Shown: one piece after another, positions 8,457-17,224 of the stretch
How positions within the stretch are numbered: the first letter of the stretch is position 1
How the letters are laid out: each line of letters starts with the position of its first letter
Origin: FEN-33 sp963768775
GTDB lineage: Archaea; Thermoplasmatota; Thermoplasmata; Methanomassiliicoccales; UBA472
Reading direction: 5' to 3'
DNA: 64,000 bases
Assembly: GCA_963768775.1 (NCBI GenBank)
Contig: CAVYIY010000005.1
Coordinates: forward strand, 1-64,000
Program-made: the position numbers and the translations under genes
The notes under the pieces: generated by a model
Told to the model about the DNA's origin: nothing
The model's input: the letters and a program-made list of their open reading frames with translations, nothing else
Databases searched by the model: none

Positions 8457-9191
8457 CTACTTCCATTTCGTCAATATCTCCTCTCTGCGGAATGTAGCCC
8501 GGCTCAGATAAAATAAAACCACATCCACGACCAGAAGTATCGCGGATATGATAAGCAGACTATTTGTATCGACCGATATCAGCCTTATCTCGGAAAGAAG
8601 GTAGATCGCAAAAAGGGGCAGCACGACCAAACTTCCAAGCTGGGTGGCGGTCCGAACGTCATTTACTCGTGCGGATACGAGGACGTTGACTTCCACGCTG
8701 AACAGCGCAGAGAGTGGTGTTACCACCAGAAGGACCAACGCCTCGGTCCAGTTCGGATAGTAGAGATATCCCAGCTTGCCATAGGTTACCGCATCTGTCA
8801 ATATCATGAAGATTGTGGCACCGAGGAAGACGGCCAGGATGGCGGGAATGAACGATGCCAGGCTCTTTCCCAGAAGTATCTCATCGTCCGTCGCCGGCGT
8901 CGCCAAGAGCGGTTCTAGGCTCTTCTCGACCTTCTCTCCGACTATGCTGTAAGCGGAAATCGCGGCCGGAATGATGGCGGCAATAATGACGAAGAGGAAT
9001 GAGAAGGAATCGAGAAGGCCCACCAATACGATGGTCGAGGTCGATGCCTTGCTCACTAAATACCCGATTACTCCCGGCAAAACGATGGAAATGATCAGCG
9101 GCAAAATGATCGCCGTATAGAAGATGCTCTTCTTCCTCCGGAAAAGTCTTAGGTCCTTCCTGGCGATCGTCCACACCGTCTCAAGGTCCAT
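8457..9191 (-). CDS. ABC-2 type transporter permease
   Basis: A 244-residue membrane subunit of an ABC exporter. A short polar N-terminus (TVWTIARKDLRLFRRKK) is the amphipathic coupling region common to ABC2_membrane proteins. About six hydrophobic helices follow, with the EKVEKSLEPLLATP coupling segment near residues 85-98 that is typical of this family. The protein ends FRREEILTKWK. It starts 4 bp after the stop of the ATPase gene, so the two form one transcription unit. The substrate is unknown; the family exports drugs, lipids, polysaccharides or peptides. It sits within the unit flanked by the 109-bp repeats. Confidence 0.85.
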   Translation of the reverse strand: MDLETVWTIARKDLRLFRRKKSIFYTAIILPLIISIVLPGVIGYLVSKASTSTIVLVGLLDSFSFLFVIIAAIIPAAISAYSIVGEKVEKSLEPLLATPATDDEILLGKSLASFIPAILAVFLGATIFMILTDAVTYGKLGYLYYPNWTEALVLLVVTPLSALFSVEVNVLVSARVNDVRTATQLGSLVVLPLFAIYLLSEIRLISVDTNSLLIISAILLVVDVVLFYLSRATFRREEILTKWK

Positions 9192-9195
9192 ATTC

Positions 9196-10110
9196 TTACC
9201 CCCTTACCAGCTTTAGATAAACATCTTCTAAGGTCGGGCGTAGATCATTGACGAATTGTATCCTACCACCAGCTTCGATGATGGTTTCCACTATGCCAGG
9301 GTTCTCCTTTTCGGGATCTTTAACATCAATGACCAGATTGTTCCCGTCGATCTTCACCTTTTCGAAGCCGAGTCTCGCCAACGCCGCCACGATGGCTTCG
9401 TTGACCTCGACGAGCTTGACCGATATTCTTCTTCCTCGCAGGGACTCCATCAACGTTTCTGGCGCACCAACCGCCATCAGCTTCGTGTTCAATATGCCAA
9501 TCCGGTCGCAGATACGTTGTGCTTCATCGAGATTATGAGTGTTGAGAAAGATCGTCTTCTTCTCTTTCTTCAGTTCCAGAATGAAATCCCTGACGGTTTT
9601 CGATGCCTCGGGGTCAAGGTTCGCGGTCGGTTCGTCCAGGAAAAGAACCTGCGGGTCGTGGATCAAGGCACGTGCTATCGCCAGTTTTTGCTTCATGCCT
9701 TTCGAGAAGGTCCCGGCGGTCTGGTCTTTCTTGTCCCACAGGTCCAGCATCTTGAGGAAACGTTCGATGCTTTCCTTTCGTTGCGCCTCGGACACTTTGT
9801 ACAAACGAGCGTAAAAGTCCAGGTTCTCATAGGCGCTCAGATCATCGTAGAGGCCGGCGTTCTCCGGCAGCAGCCCGATCATCCTTCTGATCTTTACCTG
9901 ATCGTTCTTATTCCCGACCTGATAATCGCCAATCCTGGCCTCACCGCTCGTCTTCGAGATAAGGCACGTAAGCATTCTGACGGTGGTCGTCTTCCCCGCA
10001 CCGTTCGGTCCGAGGAAACCGAAGACCTCGCCGTCATTCACGTGAAGGGTAAGAGCATCAACGGCGATGTTGTCACCGAACTTCTTCGTGAGGTCCACAA
10101 TATCGATCAT
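9196..10110 (-). CDS. ABC transporter ATP-binding protein
   Basis: A 304-residue ATPase of the ABC-2/CcmA exporter class. Walker A GPNGAGKTT is at about residues 34-42, Q-loop LLPENAGLYDDLSAYENL follows, signature FSKGMKQKLAIARAL is near 138-152, Walker B VLFLDEPTANLDPEA follows, and an H-loop NTHNLDEA ends the domain. The C-terminal ~85 residues form the small regulatory domain usual in this class. The signature reads FSKGMKQ instead of LSGGQ, as is common in this subfamily. It is the first gene of the exporter unit, and all motifs are intact, in contrast to the decayed genes around it. Confidence 0.92.
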   Translation of the reverse strand: MIDIVDLTKKFGDNIAVDALTLHVNDGEVFGFLGPNGAGKTTTVRMLTCLISKTSGEARIGDYQVGNKNDQVKIRRMIGLLPENAGLYDDLSAYENLDFYARLYKVSEAQRKESIERFLKMLDLWDKKDQTAGTFSKGMKQKLAIARALIHDPQVLFLDEPTANLDPEASKTVRDFILELKKEKKTIFLNTHNLDEAQRICDRIGILNTKLMAVGAPETLMESLRGRRISVKLVEVNEAIVAALARLGFEKVKIDGNNLVIDVKDPEKENPGIVETIIEAGGRIQFVNDLRPTLEDVYLKLVRG

Positions 10111-10183
10111 GCGCTACCATCGATTTCCAAGGCACTTACATGGCTAAATACGTATTCCATTAAATCCTGAATGAAAATGCAGG

Positions 10184-10363
10184 ATGCAGAGGCCAGAATT
10201 ATGCAAAGACAACTGGAACAACTTCCGCAGAGCGCTGATTGAGAAGGATCGCGAGGTGTTTGATGAGATGGCAAACAAGGCTCGAATGCATGCCGATGCT
10301 ACTGCGGCCTTCCCCGACCCGGTTGAGGGTGATCTGCTCTCTATTCTCCTGGAGAATGAGTAA
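10184..10363 (+). CDS. Small conserved-looking acidic protein, 59 aa
   Basis: The open frame runs from the ATG at 10184 to TAA. A helix FRRALIEKDREVFDEMANKA is followed by a histidine-containing linker and FPDPVEGDLLSILLENE. Codon use and the amphipathic pattern look real, and it resembles small uncharacterised archaeal proteins with an (R/K)xDxxxFDE helix and a late LLSxLLE motif. An alternative ATG at 10171 lies in another frame, so the N-terminus may be affected by a frameshift. The function is unknown. Confidence 0.5.
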   Translation: MQRPELCKDNWNNFRRALIEKDREVFDEMANKARMHADATAAFPDPVEGDLLSILLENE

Positions 10364-10711
10364 GAGCTGCGAAGGCTGAGGATGCGGTGAGGTTCGGACT
10401 CTGCTAAAGGATTCACGATCCTAATTTCGAAGGGTGGCGGGCCGGGCGAACGATGCCACGTATTAGGTCTTCCACACCATTGCGTTGATCAAGGATCCCC
10501 GGTCCGCTGTCGTATCGAAACAATCTGCGCTATAAAAACAAATGGATACTGGCAAACATCTCACAATAATAGCGGCAGGGCCTACATTAGGAGAAGCAAC
10601 ATCTGCCAATTCTCGGTGATTGAACGGGTATTCCTCGATAACTGCGCTCATGCGACGCACTATACTCAAATATTGCGCTGAACGTTTGAAGGGGTAGGAG
10701 GAACGATTTGA
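10364..10711. other. Intergenic region without recognisable gene
   Basis: No frame, RNA or repeat is supported here. A minus frame across 10463-10810 is the shadow of the zinc ribbon gene at its right end and lacks coding character. The plus strand carries a Shine-Dalgarno (GGAGG, 10697-10701) at its right end. Confidence 0.5.
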
Positions 10712-10879
10712 ATGAAAGTCGTCATCCAATGCAGCCAGTGCAAGTTGACAAGCGCCATCGAAGTGAAGAGTCCGAATGGTCCTGTTATCAAAGCAAGGCG
10801 ATGTGGCCATTGCGGAGCGTTCTACGATGACGAGGCCATCAAGGAAGCCTTGTCAAATACCAAGCGAAGCCACGCTTGA
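10712..10879 (+). CDS. Small zinc ribbon protein, 55 aa
   Basis: The frame from the ATG at 10712 to TGA encodes 55 residues. Two zinc knuckles, CSQC at residues 7-10 and CGHC at 31-34, are spaced as in rubredoxin-like zinc ribbons, and the C-terminal helix DDEAIKEALSNTK is basic. A strong GGAGG lies 10 nt before the ATG, which fixes the start. It could bind nucleic acid or be a partner of a transcription factor; nothing is known. It lies between the exporter genes and the integrase remnant, inside the repeat-flanked unit. Confidence 0.65.
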   Translation: MKVVIQCSQCKLTSAIEVKSPNGPVIKARRCGHCGAFYDDEAIKEALSNTKRSHA

Positions 10880-10925
10880 GACCGATTATCGGCACCAAAA
10901 GATGAAGTATAAACATCATTCTGGA

Positions 10926-11309
10926 TTAAGTCGAATCGGTCTTCTTGTGATACTTCCTCTTTGGCCTTGTTGCCCTATCCATTCTCATGCGCTTTTTCGT
11001 TTCGGCTCTCTCCTTTACCTCTTCGATGATCGGCGCATCATAGCAGCTATCGAGGTCCTCGACGACCTTGGATAGGAACTTCTTGTCCAAGAACAACGAA
11101 TCCACATCCGCATCCTCTTTGACCCGCTTCAGTTCTTGATGAAGCACCCTGCAGAATGAGCGTTTCTCATCAGCTCTATTGACCATCGAGTCCCCTTCAT
11201 GCTCGGCCATTCTCCTGAGGAAATCGGCATCCTTCTCGTTGAAGCGATATGTGTAATGAGGTCGGCCCCCGCATTCGTTCATCAGCCTGAGGATCGTCCG
11301 GTCTTGCAT
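10926..11309 (-). CDS. Uncharacterised basic protein, 127 aa
   Basis: The ATG at 11309 begins MQDRTILRLMNECGG. The open frame extends further upstream to 11459, but that part overlaps the plus-strand integrase remnant, so the shorter start is chosen. AAGGAAGG lies directly before this ATG, rather close for a ribosome-binding site. The protein is highly charged, mostly helical in pattern, without membrane segments, and ends in a lysine/arginine-rich tail (RPKRKYHKK). No family was recognised. It is one of the cargo genes of the 3.9-kb unit. Confidence 0.45.
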   Translation of the reverse strand: MQDRTILRLMNECGGRPHYTYRFNEKDADFLRRMAEHEGDSMVNRADEKRSFCRVLHQELKRVKEDADVDSLFLDKKFLSKVVEDLDSCYDAPIIEEVKERAETKKRMRMDRATRPKRKYHKKTDST

Positions 11310-11346
11310 CCCTTCCTTACTTGGTTCATTCCGATCCTCTCGGCGG

Positions 11347-11595
11347 TTGAGATCCAGACAGGAGGACTTCCGCTCTACCCTAACCTTTGTGACAGTGAAT
11401 GGCGACATGAGCTGCCTGCCAGCGATGTCGGCGCAATTGAGGCATGCAAGCGTGGCCACGACGCAACGCTCCTACTACGCGATGGAGCGCGGTGTCGCCG
11501 GTCGACAGCTCAGGAATGCCTGGAAGGGGCACCCTATCAATGTGCCCAAAAACCCCATTATTGAATTGAAAGAGCGACTGCCTAGATATGGATAG
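11347..11595 (+). pseudogene. Tyrosine recombinase (integrase) C-terminal remnant
   Basis: The last ~60 residues carry box II of a tyrosine recombinase: QLRHASVATTQRSYYAMERG, with the conserved His and the catalytic-position Tyr. A tail GHPINVPKNPIIELKERL precedes the TAG. Residues before this are not integrase-like and no box I arginine region is present, so it is a 3' fragment. The TAG sits directly before the second copy of the 109-bp att-like repeat, as expected for an integrase gene ending at an attachment site. It differs from the integrase tail at 24.5 kb, so at least two integrase types have been here. Confidence 0.7.
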
Positions 11596-11704
11596 TGGTG
11601 GGTCTCCCCGAACACAACGAATGGACCGAGCTAGCATTACGATTTCTCACTCGGAATTAAGGATGGAATTCAGCCGATTCCTAGATGACCGAAACACCTT
11701 GCTA
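11596..11704. repeat. 109-bp direct repeat, copy B (attachment-site-like)
   Basis: Identical to 7724-7832. It begins immediately at the stop of the integrase remnant with TGGTGGGTCTCCCCGAA, the tRNA-Pro 3'-end sequence with one change. Its right edge continues into a T-run as in copy A. The two copies bracket 3763 bp. Confidence 0.8.
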
Positions 11705-11921
11705 TTCCTTTTTTTCAAGAAACGCTATATTATTTCCTGATTTAAGGTACTAAAGGATTGTTGGAAGGCAATGCTTAGTCTCGCAGCATCATTGCCAACT
11801 GGAAATGTTTAAGAGGAGTATTATCGCATTATTCCAAGTGGATTTGGGGACAGCCGAGATCGAGGAAGGAGACTACAATAAAGAATTAGAGTAAAATAAG
11901 GAGCATAAGGAGCCAACTCAG
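11705..11921. promoter_or_regulatory. Upstream region of the channel gene
   Basis: AT-rich, no gene. GAGGAAGGAG at 11861-11870 and AAGGAG at 11909-11914 resemble ribosome-binding sites; the latter lies 7 nt before the ATG at 11922. No clear TATA box could be singled out among several AT-rich stretches. Confidence 0.35.
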
Positions 11922-13016
11922 ATGGTCCGAAATGACATAGCTATTTCGGCTAGTATGCCCAGGAGGAAAATCCGAAAGGAAAGCCGCAAGCTTAAATTCA
12001 GATTCTATCAAGGACTTTATGGCCCAATAGTTTTCCTTAGAGCGATCTATCTTCAGATTATCATACTGTCTTTGATGTTTGTTTCTGGAGCAGCAATTTT
12101 TGCATATTTTGAGCACCTCCCCGTTATCGCCGCATTTCTTGCCTCAGTCTCAACTATCACAACTATTGGGCTATACGTTCCAAATGGCGGCAATTTCTTT
12201 ACCATGAATCCCGCTGAAGCGGTGCTCTTAATTATCATGATAATCGTATCCGTCGGTGCGGCGGCATCATTGTTGCAAAGCAGCGTTAGCACAGTAGTTA
12301 ATGGCGACCTTGCCAAGGACGCGGCAGATAAGCGGCTGATAAAGAAATTGAAACAACAGGCCATCGTGTTCGGCTATAGCAATCTCGGCAGATACGTCGC
12401 CGAGAAATTGGAGGAACTGGGATATGACTATGTTGTCATAACGAAAGATCCGCATGTCTACAGCGAATTGCTGAAGAAGAACGTCTTCGCCGTGCTTGAG
12501 CATGAGACCCAGCCAATTAAGGCTTTGACAGCCGCGGGGATAGACAGAGCATCAATGATTATCGTGGCTCACGAAAAGGACTCCGACAATATGCTGCTCA
12601 TCCTAAGTGCTAGAAAAATGCGCCCAGACATCAGAATTATCAGCGTGGTTCATGACCAAGACTTGATGGAAACCGCTAAGAGCGCAGGCGCCGACCTGGT
12701 AATTCCGTCCTCCATTACCGTTGGTCACTTGCTGGCACTTTCGGCGATAACAAAGAACCTGGTTGGCGTGGTTTTTTCTGAGAAGATAGGAACGAAGGAA
12801 ATAGCGGAGTTTTCGATCTTCAAATCATCCAAACTCATTGGCAAAGGATTGCAAGAGGTCTCGAATTATGCGGTTGTCATCGGATTGGTGCGTGACAACA
12901 AGGTGATAACGAACCTTTTTGATCCAGCCATCACCCTCAAGGAAGATGACACGCTGCTTGTCCTTGGCGATTCCGAGAAGCTTCAGACCATTGAGAAGGA
13001 AGCAAAAGCTCTTTGA
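11922..13016 (+). CDS. Two-TM K+-channel-like protein with RCK (TrkA-N/C) domain, unusual filter
   Basis: A 364-residue protein with MthK-like layout: a basic N-terminus, TM1 about residues 44-62, a pore region about 70-86, TM2 about 99-120. A cytoplasmic RCK module follows, with a Rossmann TrkA-N domain from about 147 (VFGYSNLGRYVAEKL) and a TrkA-C domain from about 280. The selectivity-filter position reads TTIGLY instead of TVGYG, so ion selectivity may differ. The nucleotide loop GYSNLG lacks the middle glycine of GxGxxG. The ATG at 11922 has AAGGAG 7 nt upstream. It is followed by remnants of a ClC channel and, convergently, an antiporter gene, suggesting an ion-homeostasis cluster. Confidence 0.85.
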   Translation: MVRNDIAISASMPRRKIRKESRKLKFRFYQGLYGPIVFLRAIYLQIIILSLMFVSGAAIFAYFEHLPVIAAFLASVSTITTIGLYVPNGGNFFTMNPAEAVLLIIMIIVSVGAAASLLQSSVSTVVNGDLAKDAADKRLIKKLKQQAIVFGYSNLGRYVAEKLEELGYDYVVITKDPHVYSELLKKNVFAVLEHETQPIKALTAAGIDRASMIIVAHEKDSDNMLLILSARKMRPDIRIISVVHDQDLMETAKSAGADLVIPSSITVGHLLALSAITKNLVGVVFSEKIGTKEIAEFSIFKSSKLIGKGLQEVSNYAVVIGLVRDNKVITNLFDPAITLKEDDTLLVLGDSEKLQTIEKEAKAL

Positions 13017-13161
13017 AAAGATATTTGCCGTTGCTTTCTTGATCTCGGCCGCCTTGAGGAGCTATCTTGATCGTAGCTACTGGCCAGTTCAAGTTCACCT
13101 TTTTCGCTCGCGGGGCCAAGCAACCATTCTTTGGGCCAGTCATAGAATTAACTCTCAGAAA

Positions 13162-13410
13162 ATGATACTTAGCTTCCTTTCCATGTCCAGCCTGCTGATA
13201 TCCGGCGTCCAGATTGGTGTGTCTGTGAGAAAACATGGCTTGTACCTTAAGGATGAGATTGGCTACCTAAACAAGTGGGTTCCAATCGCTATACTGATCG
13301 GAATCGTAGCCGGGACTGGGGCGGTGGTCTTCGCATATGCGATTAATGAATTCACGACGCTGTTCTTGATTAATGGTGCAGGCTACACCCCGCCGTCTCC
13401 TTTAGGTGAG
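13162..13410 (+). pseudogene. ClC chloride channel, N-terminal remnant
   Basis: After a short hydrophobic start the frame reads KWVPIAILIGIVAGTGAVVF and then GAGYTPPSPLGEG, the first helix and following loop of archaeal ClC-type channel proteins. All later helices, the GSGIP-type selectivity motifs and CBS domains are missing. At about 13410 the sequence switches to an inverted fragment of an antiporter gene, so this is a deletion or rearrangement junction. Confidence 0.65.
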
Positions 13411-13497
13411 GGGCGCCGTACTTCCGGAAGAAGTAGTTCGCCGCAACCCCACGAAGATGGTTGCCCCTAAAGCCAAGAACGCCGTGCTGACATCCAA
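13405..13497 (-). pseudogene. Antiporter N-terminal fragment, inverted at the ClC junction
   Basis: From a TTG at 13497 the minus strand reads (M)DVSTAFLALGATIFVG and, after one frame slip, AANYFFRKYGAPHL. This aligns with the first ~30 residues of the adjacent intact antiporter (FIGFAANYLFRRYGAPDV). It is a second, truncated copy of that gene's start, about 30 codons long. Confidence 0.55.
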
Positions 13498-13614
13498 AGC
13501 CCGCACATCGCTCTCAAAGGAGAGAGCACGGTTATATCGTTTGCCGGTCAGATTGCATCGTGAGACCTGCAATCATCGGGATCATGAGGGGTCGGCAAGA
13601 TGGTTAATGGGTGC

Positions 13615-14868
13615 TCAGTCCAGGTTAATCCGACCACTCAGTTTTCGATCCCCATAACGCCGGTGTATCACATAAGTCCCAATCGATGCCATTGCGGTAG
13701 ACATGATGATGACCAGGACGGTCGTTCCCAGTATGAGGGAGCCGATTTCGTTGCTGACCACCCCGAACGAAAGGGGCAGGGACGCGAGCACGGCGGCGAC
13801 CAAGCCTCGAGGCATGAGCGCCGCGTGGGCTGCCTCGTCCGCCTTCTCCAGCCTTATACGTTTCCTCTCTAGGATTGTGGTGAGATATCGGACTAGGATT
13901 AGGGCCAGGAATATGACCGTAGCGAAGACGACAATCATAAGGTTGAAGTCGATTAGACTGCTCACCAGCCCCAGGTAGACGAAGAAGAAGGTGCGGACGA
14001 AGAAGGACACCTCGGTGTTGAAATCCTTTACGCGGTCGTCGAAACTGAAATGGTTCTTCCTGCGCCGAAGCAGGCGGGCGATACTCTCGTGATTTCCCAG
14101 GACAAGCCCGAAGAGCAGGGCGGCAATCACTCCTCCACTCCCTCCTGCCAGCATGTCTGTACCGGCGTAGATGGCTAGGACGGTAGCGAGGGTGATCATA
14201 TATGAGAAAGGGTGCCCGGTGAGACGATTGAGCACGAATAACCAAAAGATACCGACAGCGATTCCAAGCGTGGCCGACAGCAGAAATGCGCCGCCGATGA
14301 GTCTGATCGCTGAACCAAGTTCCAACGCGCCATCCTTCATGATTAGTAGCAGGGTGACGGCGACGACGATCGCCAGGGCCTCTGAAATGGCGGCTTCTAG
14401 TGTCAGGATGGTTTTGGTCCTCTCCGAGACATTCAGTCGGCGCACCAGAGGAATGAGTATGGCTCCACTCGTGCTCGCCAATATCGCGCCCAGTGTCAAT
14501 GAGACCAGAGGATCCCACCCCATGATTAGGGCGGCCACGACCCCGACAATTCCCATCGACAGGAAGAATGCCAGAAGGCTGTGCAGGACCGCCGGCCTGA
14601 ACGCGCCAAGCACCTCTCTGGCCTTCAGATCCATTCCCGCCTCGAACATAACGATGGCCAGAGCGATTCCTCCAACGTATGGTGCCAGGGTGCCGATGCT
14701 CCCTTGGAGGCTGGTGCTCACCAGTCCGACGGCCCCGGGGCCAAACAGGAAGCCGAGGAGGATGAGGAACAGGACATCGGGTGCTCCATACCTCCTGAAT
14801 AGGTAGTTGGCGGCGAATCCGATGAAGATAGAAAGTGCGATGGCGAGGAAGACAATGTTGGTATCCAA
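13615..14868 (-). CDS. Cation/proton antiporter (NhaP/KefB-like)
   Basis: A 417-residue membrane protein with about 12-13 hydrophobic segments and no cytoplasmic extension. Family marks are RRYGAPDVLFLILLGFLFGP in the first helices, VMFEAGMDL near residue 74, and the ion-site region LEAAISEALAIV near residues 157-168, where antiporters usually have an Asp-containing ND or DD pair; here the acidic residue is Glu. PRGLVAAVLASLP near the end is a CPA-family motif. It likely exchanges Na+ or K+ for H+. It is convergent with the channel gene across 13.0-13.6 kb. The ORF is intact. Confidence 0.85.
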   Translation of the reverse strand: MDTNIVFLAIALSIFIGFAANYLFRRYGAPDVLFLILLGFLFGPGAVGLVSTSLQGSIGTLAPYVGGIALAIVMFEAGMDLKAREVLGAFRPAVLHSLLAFFLSMGIVGVVAALIMGWDPLVSLTLGAILASTSGAILIPLVRRLNVSERTKTILTLEAAISEALAIVVAVTLLLIMKDGALELGSAIRLIGGAFLLSATLGIAVGIFWLFVLNRLTGHPFSYMITLATVLAIYAGTDMLAGGSGGVIAALLFGLVLGNHESIARLLRRRKNHFSFDDRVKDFNTEVSFFVRTFFFVYLGLVSSLIDFNLMIVVFATVIFLALILVRYLTTILERKRIRLEKADEAAHAALMPRGLVAAVLASLPLSFGVVSNEIGSLILGTTVLVIIMSTAMASIGTYVIHRRYGDRKLSGRINLD

Positions 14869-14985
14869 TTCTGATCCATCCTCTATCCAGGGGATGGCCT
14901 AAAGTCTTTCTGTCCCAATGACGAGAGAAGGATTCGGGGTTTCTTTCATATAGCAATACTGATAAGCTTAAGCGACTACGAGGAT

Positions 14986-16861
14986 TTGATTATGTATGGA
15001 TTCAGGGACCCCGACATCGACGAACAAATGAACGGGCAAAGCTTGGCCGCCTCGTCCTCAGATAGCATCTTCTTCGATGAACTCCATCGCCCGCTTTCAA
15101 TAGATGATCTGAAGATCGCAGATTCCGAGTTCCACCAGGAATTGACGAGCAGCGAGGACCTAGATGATGTGAGGAGAAGACTTGTCTCGCTGGTAAACCG
15201 CCGTGAAGCTCACTACCATTCGCTGCATTGCAGCATCGATGGCCTGGAGCGAGTCAACGCATTGTGTTGCATCAAGGTGTTGACGAATCTACTCTCAGAG
15301 AGAAACGAAATCCTCGGGGGCTGCAGCGCCCTGGACACTCTGCACGCAATAGCTTTCAAGCTTGTGAAGGTCCCCGAAGAAAATCGATCGTTCTTCCTGG
15401 ACGTCCTGCATATTCTCCGCGGGTCCAAGAGCCTTTCGGGAATCTACGGGAGATGTATTCGGCGAGAATCATGCGGCAGTGATGAAAGGGAGGTCAGGTC
15501 AGCGCAACTAGATGCACACGCTTTTCGCCTCATGCGCCGTGTGGCTCAGTATCCATCGGGGCTGGATAACGACCTCATTGTGCAAAGGAGGTTGAACCGT
15601 GACCGTATACTGGAAGCGCTTGGGGGACGAAGAGAGGACTGGGACGACTACTCTTGGCAGCTTGGAAATGTGCTGCTCAGACTCTCTGATGTGGAGGGGG
15701 TCCTGACCCTAGCCCCCGAAGAGGCAGAGGCTATCGCCCTGGCCAACAGCAAAGGTGTGCCTTTCGGCATCACTCCATATTATGCTTCCCTCATGGACTA
15801 CGAGCCATGGTCTCGTCGAGACCGCATGTTACGGGCGCAGGTTATTCCGAAGATCAATTACGTGGAGAGAATCGTCGCGGCTCGCGAATCGGATCCCCGA
15901 TTGCTTGATTTCATGGAAGAGCACAAGACGGCCCCAGAGCACTTGGTGACACGGCGATATCCGATGATAGCAATCATGAAGCCCTACAATTCCTGTGCCC
16001 AGATCTGTTCGTACTGTCAGCGGAACTGGGAAATCAAGGAGGTCTTGTCTCCGAATGCGCTGGCTTCCCCAGAACAGATCGATGCAGCAGTGCGATGGTT
16101 CGAGGACAATCCTGCAATCACTGAAGTGCTCTTGACCGGGGGGGGACCCAATGGTGATGGGCGATTCGGTGCTGGCCGAGGTGCTGTCGCGACTAGCTTC
16201 AATCAGGCACATTCGCAGGATCAGGATCGGAACGAGATTGCCAGTCGTGTTGCCCATGCGGTTTACCGAGGCATGCATCGAGATGCTCCACTCCTTCCAT
16301 GTACCGCCCAGAAGGGAACTATGCATAGTCACGCACTTCGAACACTCAACCGAGGTGACGCCGGAGGCGATGCGCGCGGTACAGCTGCTTCGGCGTCAGG
16401 GCATGGCCGTGTACAACCAGCAAGTCTTCACGTTCGAGAATTGCCGCCTCTTCGAAACCGTGGCGCTTAGGCTGGCACTTAAACAAATCGGTGTCGATCC
16501 TTACTACACTTTTAACACGAAGGGCAAGGAGGAGACCGCGCACTTCCGTGTGCCAATCGCGCGAATCCTGCAGGAACGCAAAGAAGAGGCAAGGTTGATG
16601 CCGGGAATCGACCGGACTGACGAACCAGTGTTCAACATTCCTGGCCTGGGCAAGAATCATCTTCGAGCATGGCAGCATCATAACCTTGTCACGATAACAC
16701 CTCGTGGGGAGCGAGTGTACGAGTTCCATCCCTGGGAGAAGAACATCTCGACGGCATCCACCTATCTATACAAGGACGTCCCGATTGCGGACTTCCTTCT
16801 TCGTCTCGAAGCGAGTGGAGAAGATCCTTCGGAATACGCGTCGATTTGGTATTACTTCTGA
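14986..16861 (+). CDS. KamA-family radical SAM protein (lysine/glutamate 2,3-aminomutase-like), one frameshift
   Basis: About 625 residues. An N-terminal half of ~330 residues of unclear function precedes a radical SAM core with the cluster motif CAQICSYCQRNWE (CxxxCxxC), then VLLTGGDP, the usual S-adenosylmethionine-binding segment. The frame is broken exactly there: a run of eight G (16138-16145) should be seven. After correction the rest is intact, including PYYTFNTKGKEETAHFRVP and NIPGLGKNH, whose Lys matches the PLP-binding Lys of lysine 2,3-aminomutase. The protein may form a beta-amino acid, used as an osmolyte in some archaea, which would suit the ion-transport neighbours. Substrate and N-terminal domain role are inference. 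Confidence 0.8.
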
Positions 16862-17224
16862 AGTGATTACCGAGGCAGAAATACGAGTTCGTGTGGCTTA
16901 CACTTGGATGGACCTTCGATAAGTCCTGTTCTTTCTCCTCACCTTGCGGATGGCTACGACACTTGCTATGCCCCAAAGAGCTAAGACGCTCGACCAGGTC
17001 AAATGCTAAATCGAACTGGTGATAATGAATATCAAGAAGGATGGCATTCTGATCACTGGGCCCCCGTACGCCTGCAGCGTGTGGGCAGAGAAGAGAAGGT
17101 GAAGAAGAACGACAGCAAGAAGATTGAGTGAAAACCTTTTAACATCCTCCTTTTTATTTTAGGCACACGGGATGCAGCGAGGCTCGGACCTTAGTGGTTT
17201 TAACAAGTTACATGATAAAACAAG
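16862..17224. other. Non-coding gap after the KamA-like gene
   Basis: No gene is supported. A short frame from the ATG at 17027 reads a few plausible residues (GPPYACSVWAEKRR) and stops. AACCTTTTAACATCC with TTTTTATTTT near 17130-17160 could be a T-rich archaeal terminator or a TATA box. Confidence 0.4.

Noticed and set aside
10463..10810. Minus frame of 115 codons
   Set aside because: It overlaps the zinc ribbon gene on the other strand and has no coding features of its own.
13625..14956. Long minus frame of 443 codons beside the antiporter
   Set aside because: It is the shifted-frame shadow of the antiporter gene, with arginine-proline-histidine rich nonsense composition.
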